A stretch of DNA of 64,000 nt from Echinometra lucunter (lineage: Eukaryota > Echinodermata > Echinoidea > Camarodonta > Echinometridae), in the NCBI GenBank assembly GCA_029962745.1, contig CM057155.1, positions 30,810,896 through 30,874,895 on the forward strand, in the 5' to 3' direction. Numbering within the stretch: position 1 is the first letter of the stretch; every line of letters begins with the position of its first letter. This document shows positions 57,308 to 64,000 of this stretch, in pieces. A program made the translations under genes and the position numbers. Below the pieces are notes generated by a model, which had not been told where the DNA came from, made no database searches, and was given only the letters and a program-made list of their open reading frames with translations.

Positions 57308-57450
57308 AGGGGAGCATTTCATGAAGAGTCTTGTCAGTGATTTTCACTGACAAAGTTGCTCTCAGCCAATCAGATGCAAGGATTTCAGTAGCTTATAACA
57401 GTTGTAAGTGAAAATCACTGACAAGACTATTCATCATGAAACGCTCCCTG
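57308..57450. mobile_element. MITE with AGGGGAGCATTTCATGA ends
   Basis: Left AGGGGAGCATTTCATGAAGA and right TCATGAAACGCTCCCT are inverted repeats; AGTCTTGTCAGTGATTTTCA and AGTGAAAATCACTGACAAGA extend the arms. The core from CTCTCAGCCAATCAGATGCA to AGCTTATAACAGTT is identical to that of 21944-22094. Confidence 0.9.
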
Positions 57451-57495
57451 GTGTCCACATAGCATATATTTGCAATCTAGCTCCCTTCTCTATCA

Positions 57496-57822
57496 TATGG
57501 TGGTCCTGAAGTACGCTCGACAACAGGTCATGTGCGACGTGAATTTCGCATCCCAGGTCCTGAATTTCGCATCGCGGGTCGTGAACTTCGCATCCTAGGT
57601 CACGAACTTCGCGCCGCAGGTCGTGAATTTCACGACTGGGATACAAAGTTCGCGCCACGAGTCATGAATTTCGCATCGTCGGTTGTGAATTTCGCATCCG
57701 AGGTCCTGAATTTCGCATCGCGGGTCGTGAAATTCATGACCTGGGACGCGAAGTTCACGACCCGCAATGCGAAATTCACGTCGCACATTACCTGTTGTCG
57801 AGCGTACTTCAGGGCCACCATA
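57496..57822 (+). mobile_element. Foldback element, 6-bp-TSD family, copy 3 (21-bp module array)
   Basis: The ends TATGGTGGTCCTGAAGTACG and CGTACTTCAGGGCCACCATA begin inverted repeats of about 50 bp. The perfect 6-bp duplication CTATCA lies at 57490-57495 and 57823-57828. The interior is an almost exact tandem of 21-base modules, GTCSTGAAYTTCGCATC plus four variable bases, eight of them in a row from about 57559, with palindromic modules (GTCGTGAATTTCACGAC) where orientation switches. No transposase; the heptad peptides in several frames follow from 21 being divisible by three. Confidence 0.95.
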
Positions 57823-57920
57823 CTATCATGTCTATTTTGCCGTGTCCCACTCAAGTCAGTCAGTCAGTTAGGCTATGGCTAGGTTACTCAGGCATCCCCT
57901 TGCCCCGCCCCGCCACACCC

Positions 57921-57923
<3 letters not shown>

Positions 57924-58009
<86 letters not shown>
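57924..58009 (+). repeat. CT microsatellite
   Basis: Pure CT dinucleotide array of about 84 bases, the longest in the window. Confidence 0.98.
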
Positions 58010-58013
<4 letters not shown>

Positions 58014-58976
58014 ATCTGGTGGGATTTTAAATGTCTCAAATTTGAATGCGCCATTGATTTAAACGATCCAGTCATCATTTATTTTGACGATGCAGTGTGT
58101 AATTATCACTGGCAGACGTTCAGCCATATAAGTACAGATATTGAATTCAAAATATAGATGTGAAACAAAAATAATAAATTGAATAGGTTATAGTAAATTT
58201 TAAAAGCCTTAACAAGTTTTGTTTCTTTCTTCGTTTTTTTTTCTCGGTTTATTTTTTTATTTTGTTTGTTTTTGTTTTTGTTTACAGAAGTATAATTTTC
58301 ATGAGCGCCCACTTTTCTTTTATACTACAATTATTATAATTTCCCATGACTAACGCCTATCTTTTAATCAGTATTACAAAATACATTATGTATGTGTTCT
58401 AGGAGAAGCTTATGGTACGATCCATAAGTGTGCTATATTTTTTTAAAATAGTGGACATAAAACATACAATAAATAAAACCGAAGAATTAAATTAAGGAGG
58501 TAATAATTAATTTCAACAAATTGATTTGCAAACGGACTTGAACGTTTCAGCCTGTTAAAAAAAACAAATACCGATGTTTCATGGTCAGAACTTTTATAAA
58601 CTCTATTTATTTTCTTTCAAAAATAAGCCTTTTCGTAAAGAACTCTTTTTCTAGCAGTTTGATAATTTCACACATCGTTTCAATTAAAGAATAAAATCCA
58701 ATTGCATTGGCATAATCATAAATACTTGTCGTTTGAATTCCAGTATTCCATTATTTCCGAATGAAAACCATCATGCACCTGCGCCTGTATGCGTTATTAT
58801 GTACTGACGGTGAAGTATACAAGGGCATGAAGGGTGAAGGATATGTTTTTAAAAAAAAACACCTTAAAATGTAGGCTTTCATAAAAAGCAAGGTTGAAAG
58901 GGCGACGAGTTGTAAATGATAAAGATTTCTTTGTATATGATTAGAGTTCTTATTGCCCTAACTGAAATTGAAAAGT
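58010..58976. other. Intergenic, no gene seen
   Basis: Nothing recognised. Confidence 0.45.
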
Positions 58977-58977
58977 A

Positions 58978-59018
<41 letters not shown>

Positions 59019-59019
59019 A
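58977..59019 (+). repeat. GAT microsatellite
   Basis: ATGATGATG array of about 42 bases. Confidence 0.97.
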
Positions 59020-59059
59020 ACCAGAATCATGATAATATTGGTAATAATGTTAATAATTA

Positions 59060-59278
59060 CAATTATACACAGAATTATAATTATTCCATTCTTGTATAGC
59101 TCATATCACATTATGTCTCTCCGCGCTTAACTCCACAGGACTTTGGATATCATTACCCAGGATTTAGTCAAGCTTCTGCAAAAGCAGATTAATGTCTTGC
59201 CAAAGGACATTATTGCTGCGTCAAGGACAATAACCCCGTACCCATGGTACCTGGCAGTCCGGGCACTTATCCACTAGA
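59060..59278 (-). mobile_element. tRNA-derived SINE, minus strand
   Basis: On the minus strand it begins GGTGTCGTGATCTAGTGGAT (A-box-like) and GCCCGGACTGCC, continues through TTGGCAAGACATTAATC, and ends with AAGCGCGGAGAGACATAATG and ATGAGCTATACAAGAATGG. That end resembles the AAGCGC...GCTATATAAAT end of the LINE fragment at 41870-42050. No clear B-box was found. Confidence 0.5.
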
Positions 59279-59308
59279 TCACGACACCTTCGTCTATATA
59301 AAGTCAAA

Positions 59309-59664
59309 AGCCCAGCGCACACCTTACGATCCGACTGGCTCAAGACTGGTCCACGACTGAGTGAGAGGAGGTGAGTCGTGGGGCAGTCGTAAGCCTCGAC
59401 ACCGCACACCGATTCCAGACCCATCCGACTACTCTGACGTCATATCAATACTGCTGTCTGATTGGCTGGAAGATGGATTTAGCCTGCGATCTCTTGCGAT
59501 CCAGTCGTGAAGATTCGACATGTCAAATCCTTCCGACTGCCCTTCCGACTGGCCTCTGACTGGTCTACGGCTCACGACTGACCAGAGCTGTGACATCGCA
59601 TCTCCTCTCACTCAGTCGTGGACCAGTCGTGAGCCAGTCGGATCGTAAGGTGTGCGCTGGGCTT
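59309..59664. mobile_element. Inverted-repeat element, AAGCCCAGCGCACACC ends
   Basis: The arms of about 60 bp, AAGCCCAGCGCACACCTTAC then GATCCGACTGG and CACGACTGAGTGAGAGGAG, are mirrored at 59600-59664. The interior is full of short CGACTGG/CCAGTCG words, CpG-rich relative to the surroundings. No coding capacity. Confidence 0.9.
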
Positions 59665-60076
59665 AACGTACACTTTATGATCTGTCTGCTATACGATTTT
59701 GGAAAATTGTCATAGCATTTGATAAAATTATGAACGTGCAAAAGAGTATAATCTTAATGATCAAAGTTCCGAATAGTCGTATGAATACTAAAATCGATAG
59801 AAATCCCGGGCTAATGCGAGTCTCCTGGAATAAAACAGAAGCCAATTCTAAATCGTATTGACGTCATAGCAGCCCTGCGATTGTCTACGATTTGGACTTT
59901 ACTCTTACCAAAAGGCTTGCAGTTTACATGGTTATATCGATTTAGTATTCCTGTCATTATTCCGAACTTCATAAAAGATCATTTTAATTGTTTAAACTTT
60001 CATATCAAATGCAAAATGCCATGCATTTTGTTCGAAAATCGGGTCGCAGTCGGATGGTATAGTGTGCGGTGGGCTT
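59665..60076. mobile_element. Related element, ...GTGTGCGGTGGGCTT end
   Basis: The right end (AAATCGGGTCGCAGTCGGAT then GTGTGCGGTGGGCTT) is the inverse of the left end of 61491-61884. The interior shares TCTTAATGATCAAAGTTCCG, GAATAGTCGTA and TATTCCTGTCATTATTCCGA with that copy. Its left end abuts the previous element and is degenerate. Confidence 0.75.
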
Positions 60077-61490
60077 AATCTTCCGTAGAAAGTTTATTTT
60101 TGCTCTTTCGGTGCTGAGCCTGATAATACATTCCCAGAATCCGAGTGCATTTTGTGTATGATCACTGGCGTAGTGGCGGGGTTTGAGGGGGCTACTGCCC
60201 CCCCCCCCCCGCAAATAACAATTACAAATAAATCACGACTAAAATTCTTTTTTTTTTTTGGAATAGTTGTTTGTATCTCTTCAGCATTATCATTGTGCAT
60301 TGCTGTATGTTCAGCAGATAGAAACACTCCTAATTTCTTTCTTTCTTTCTTTCTTTCTTTTTTCGATAGCGCAGCCCCCAAATACTTACGTCTCAATAGT
60401 CGTGTACAATTTGAAAGTTCTATTAGGGAATGGAGGTTACTTTTCATATATTTAGTAACTGATGCCGATAAAAAAAAATCCCTTATACCAATTGAAGCAC
60501 ATCTTCATAGCATGGTATCACATCGGTTGGCCGCATCCTGAGTTTGGAGGAATGTCTAGGAACCCTTTTAATGCTAACCTTTCGTGAACCGAAATTTGCT
60601 ACATTGTCTTTTCATTCATTTTCAATTTTCTTTTTCGTTTCTCTCGATCCAGCCGTCCTACGGGGAGGTCGTGTTTTATAGGGTCAAAGGTTAATCTAGC
60701 TCTAGGTTTGTCAACAACTGCAGTAATCCCACCGGCCTCCATCTACTAACCAAGAACCCTAGACTGCGCAATGAATGAACTTGAACTTACTTGGAAGCGT
60801 TTCATTTCTTTCTTACGTCCACGAACTTTCGGCAACGAGAGCGGGAGGCAGGACGTCATTCTGTGCTTTAAATGTTTTCATAAAATCATGAAATGGAAAC
60901 CAATAAAAACTTTGATATCCCAGAAGTTCATGACTAACATTAATATAAAAAAAAAGGTTTGGTTAGAAAGTAAGGAGATGACGTTTGCGAAATTTCAATT
61001 ACAGTGATGATCCTGGGTGGACGTATTTTAAATTTTGTTTCCTTCCGACTTCTCGAGCATGTAAAAGAACAGAAGCCAAAATGAATGGGAACTTCGCCAT
61101 TAATCGGCGTCGACGAAACAAAACAAAATGGCACAATGGAGGGAAAAGGGACTCACCCAACCATTTTTTTTAATGAGAGAGTGATTATTTCAGCATACAA
61201 ATTCACCACCAAATAAAAAAGATGACTTGATAAGTGCCAGTCGTGAATGCTTACAACATTCCTACAGAGCATAAATGGGTGCCTGCACGGCATAGCTGGG
61301 CAGCGTCGTTGTCACTCCTTGGTATCATTCTACTGTGCATATGAGAATGTCTGGAACAGAATGAAGTGATCAATCAAAAAGCTTTAGATTATGATAGAGA
61401 TAGACAGGAACTTAACTCTCAAAATAGATCACTCGCACTTTCGTTCCCCTTTGATCGAGCAAGTCATCACGTCCCGTATACAACGCTGTA
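60077..61490. other. Intergenic with G/C-run fragment
   Basis: 60165-60230 (CACTGGCGTAGTGGCGGGGT ... poly-C) is a poly-C-type repeat fragment; TTTC repeats at about 60338-60361. Open frames at 60152-60541 and 60771-61173 overlap opposite-strand frames and have no recognised motif. Confidence 0.45.
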
Positions 61491-61884
61491 AAGCCCACCG
61501 CATACTATACGATCCCTCTGCGATCCGATTTAGGAAAAAAAAATTGACATAGCACTTGATATGAACATTAAAACATGCAAAATCTTAATGATCAAAGTTC
61601 CGAATAGTCGTATAAATACTAAAATCGAAATTCCGGGCTATTGCGAGCCTCTATGTAGGAATTAAAGCGATTTCAATTTCGAATCATAGCAATCTTACGA
61701 GAGGCTACGATTTGAAACCGATTTGGCCTTTACTTCGACAACAAGGCTTGCAGTGAACCGAAATTTCGATTTTAGTATTCCTGTCATTATTCCGAACTTC
61801 AAATTAGATAATTTTACTTGTTTAAACTTTCATATGTAATGTAAAATGCAATTTGTTAAAAAATCGGGTCGCAGTCGCGTTGGG
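61491..61884. mobile_element. Related element, AAGCCCACCGCATACTATAC left end
   Basis: Copy of 59665-60076 in the same orientation. The left end is intact (AAGCCCACCGCATACTATAC, GATCC); the right end stops at AAATCGGGTCGCAGTCGCGT without the terminal GTGTGCGGTGGGCTT, so it is truncated or rearranged. Confidence 0.75.
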
Positions 61885-62256
61885 CATAGCGCAGCCAGTC
61901 GTTTCGTTGAAGGGGAGTGGGGGGGGGGGGGGGGGGGGGTGAAAGCGGTGTAACCCCAGCGAATGTTCAAACAAAATTGCCTGGAATAATCATCGGTGCA
62001 AAAGCCACTGTAAGGTGCCAACAGGGAGAAAAAACAGAAAGATCTTGAATAGACCATGTAGAATGGGAGAGATGGGAAAGACGAGAATAGGGGGAGAGAA
62101 CGAGGTTAGAATCGAACGGAAGTTGTTCAAACATGGCACCTACAACAGTGTACAACATGGGCAAACAGCTGAGCTACCGGTTGCCAAATTTTGACATGTG
62201 CACATGAACAAACTGTCTTTGTGAAATTGAACAATGGCAGCTAAATCAAGCACACA
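61885..62256. other. Intergenic with long poly-G
   Basis: A poly-G run of about 22 bases near 61918-61940. No gene seen. Confidence 0.5.
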
Positions 62257-62527
62257 ACACTATGAACATAGCGGACAAAGAAAGCGGACAAAATAAACAA
62301 CCTCTCATTCTACCCTTCACAATGGTTCTGGTAGTCAAGAGAACATCCCTTCACAGCTATTATGTTTAATCATGTAGTTCCAGGTGAATATGCATGTGAC
62401 ACCTGTTCCACATATTTTAGACAATAGCAGTGAAGGGATGTTCTTTTGACTAACAGAACCATTGTGAAGGGTAGAATGAGGGGTTGTTTATTTTGTCCGC
62501 TTTCTTTGTCCGTCATGTTCATAGTGT
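62257..62527. mobile_element. Inverted-repeat element, ACACTATGAACATAGCGGAC ends
   Basis: The two arms of about 100 bp are nearly identical in inverse (AAAGAAAGCGGACAAAATAA, TTCTACCCTTCACAATGGTT, AGAACATCCCTTCAC). The loop of about 75 bp is unrelated sequence. No coding capacity. Confidence 0.92.
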
Positions 62528-63069
62528 AAGAGTGTACCTGGCTAGAAAATGAGACAATTAAGCTCCAGGCTTCTCTCTACATATCGATGTATTCTTTCTG
62601 TAAAGTTATGCGATTAAATCATAGCTATACGAGGTGTTATATTTTCATGATGACGAAATAACAGGAAAGGATATTCTTATGCCTTTGCCTAATTTTACAA
62701 AGTCTCTACAAATTGGATCTCTCTGAAACATGATGTAGTCAACCTTGATCTGATTTTGTAAATCCTCTTTTTCAAGCGGGAAGGAGAAGGGTCCCTTTTA
62801 CCAACGACGAAATGATCTTTCTCTCTTCTACTTCAAACACAGTCTTTATCTTCTGTTATATTTCTTTTATATTTCTCATACTCCGAAAGGGTCGACAGAA
62901 ATAAAGTTCAAAGTTCAAAGTTCTCTTCTCAAATCATTTTGCTTTCTCTCCCTCTCTTTCATTCTTTTTTCTACCATTTCAACAAAATTATTTTCTCTCA
63001 CGTCTTTAACTCTTTCTTTTCCTCTCTCCAATACTTTTCCACTATACGATATCGGTCTGTGTGTCTCTC
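62528..63069. other. Intergenic with a LINE-like tail
   Basis: 62880-62925 reads CTCCGAAAGGGTCGACAGAA and then AATAAA with TTCAAAG repeats, which looks like the 3' end of a retroposon; nothing upstream confirms it. T/C-rich sequence follows. Confidence 0.35.
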
Positions 63070-64000
63070 CATTTCCACATTCTCTCCATCTCACTAAATT
63101 TCGTTGTATCTGTCTCTCCGTCTCACTAAATTTCGTTGTATCTGTCTCTCCGTCTCACTACATTTCTTTATATCTTTCTTTCCATCTCCATAAATTTCGT
63201 TGCATCTCTGTCTCTCCATCTCCATAAATTTCGTTGTATCTTTGACTCTCCATCTCACTAAATTTCGTTGTATCTCTGTCTCTCCATCTCCATAAATTTC
63301 GTGGTATTTTTGTCTCTCCATTTCGTCCATGAATTTTGTTGTATCTCTGACTCTCCATCTCACTAAATTTCGTTGCATCTCTGTCTCTCCATCTCACTAA
63401 ATTTCGTTGCATCGCTGTCTCTCCATCTCCCTAAATTTCTTTGCATCGCTGCCTCTCCATCTCACTAAATTTCGTTGTATCTCTCTCTCCATCTCACTAA
63501 ATTTCGTTGCATCTCTGTCTCTCCATCTCACTAAATTTCGTTGAATCGCTGTCTCTCCATCTCACTAAATTTCGTTGTATCTCTGTCTCTCCATCTCACT
63601 AAATTTCGTTGAATCTGTCTCTCCGTCTCACTACATTTCTTTATATCTTTCTTTCCATCTCCATAAATTTCGTTGCATCTCTGTCTCTCCATCTCCATAA
63701 ATTTCGTTGTATCTTTGTCTCTCCATCTCCCTAAATTTCGTTGTATCTCTGTCTCTCCATCTCCCTAAATTTCGTTGCATCTCTGTCTCTCCATCTCACT
63801 AAATTTCGTTGTATCTCTGTCTCTCCATCTCACTAAATTTCGTTGTATCTCTGTCTCTCCATCTCACTAATTTTCGTTGAATCTGTCTCTCCGTCTCACT
63901 ACATTTCTTTATATCTTTTTTTCCATCTCCATAAATTTCGTTGCATCTCTGTCTCTCCATCTCCCTAAATTTCGTTGTATCTCTGTCTCTCCATCTCACT
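63070..64000 (+). repeat. 34-bp minisatellite, runs off the right edge
   Basis: About 27 tandem units of roughly 34 bases with the core TCTCTCCATCTCACTAAATT plus TCGTTGTATC. Variant units (CTACATTTCTTTATATC at about 63159, 63632 and 63900) recur with the same neighbours, so blocks of several units have been duplicated as a group. Open frames on the minus strand are repeat-derived. Confidence 0.95.

Noticed and set aside
57559..57730. CRISPR-like array (regular 21-bp periodicity)
   Set aside because: Eukaryotic context, modules are contiguous without unique spacers, and the whole lies inside a transposon with a target duplication.
57496..57822. Assignment of the 6-bp-TSD family to Polinton/Maverick
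   Set aside because: Polintons also make 6-bp duplications, but their termini are described as AG...CT-type with very long coding interiors; these ends are TATGG...CCATA and no coding sequence exists.
57532..57882. Heptad-repeat peptide reading across the foldback element
   Set aside because: The 21-bp module gives a 7-residue peptide period in several frames on both strands; explained by the DNA repeat.
63094..63999. Charged repeat protein on the minus strand
   Set aside because: Derived from the 34-bp minisatellite; overlapping frames are equally open.

Overview
This is a gene-poor, AT-rich stretch of animal nuclear DNA. The evidence is a non-LTR retrotransposon reverse transcriptase, microsomal-type cytochrome P450s of animal CYP1 type, TATA boxes with AATAAA signals, tRNA-derived SINEs, many MITE-like inverted-repeat elements and long microsatellites. 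The repeat style (GGGCCCCGT-ended and poly-G/C-containing miniature elements) together with CYP1-like genes points to an invertebrate deuterostome. A sea urchin or other echinoderm is my best guess, but this is inference. A run of exactly 500 N (10039-10538) is an assembly gap of conventional size.

Layout. 2-2860 is the 3' part of a CR1/L2-like (Jockey superfamily) retrotransposon whose reverse transcriptase frame is open to the left window edge, followed by a long AT-rich 3' UTR and an AAAT-type tail. 4300-5913 is an intact, single-exon CYP1-like P450 with its own TATA box. The next 40 kb holds no recognisable gene. It is filled with inverted-repeat elements, tRNA-derived SINEs, local duplications and simple repeats, plus one promoter-like block near 22.55 kb with no recognisable coding sequence behind it. 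46385-47887 is a second, more GC-rich, single-exon CYP1-like P450 on the same strand. It has a well-formed proximal promoter (GC box, CCAAT, CACCC, TATA), an AATAAA 59 bases after the stop, and a cluster of aryl-hydrocarbon-receptor-type TNGCGTG sites about 1.7 kb upstream. From 48 kb to the end there are again only mobile elements and repeats, finishing in a 34-bp minisatellite that runs off the right edge.

How the genes relate. The two P450s are paralogues: the same hinge, C-helix, I-helix, ExxR and heme-loop motifs, and both without introns. They are probably inducible monooxygenases of xenobiotic defence or of endogenous lipophilic signals. They differ in that the second has no N-terminal membrane anchor in its open frame and carries TNGCGTG sites nearby, while I found none between 2.9 kb and the first gene.

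Most notable structures: a foldback family in three copies, each with a perfect 6-bp target duplication, whose larger copies are built of 21-bp modules; a miniature element flanked by a perfect 9-bp duplication whose core is a telomere-like CCTAAC/CCTAAT array; TTAA-flanked elements of two types; three elements with different arms sharing related internal cores; and a near-perfect 225-bp palindrome.
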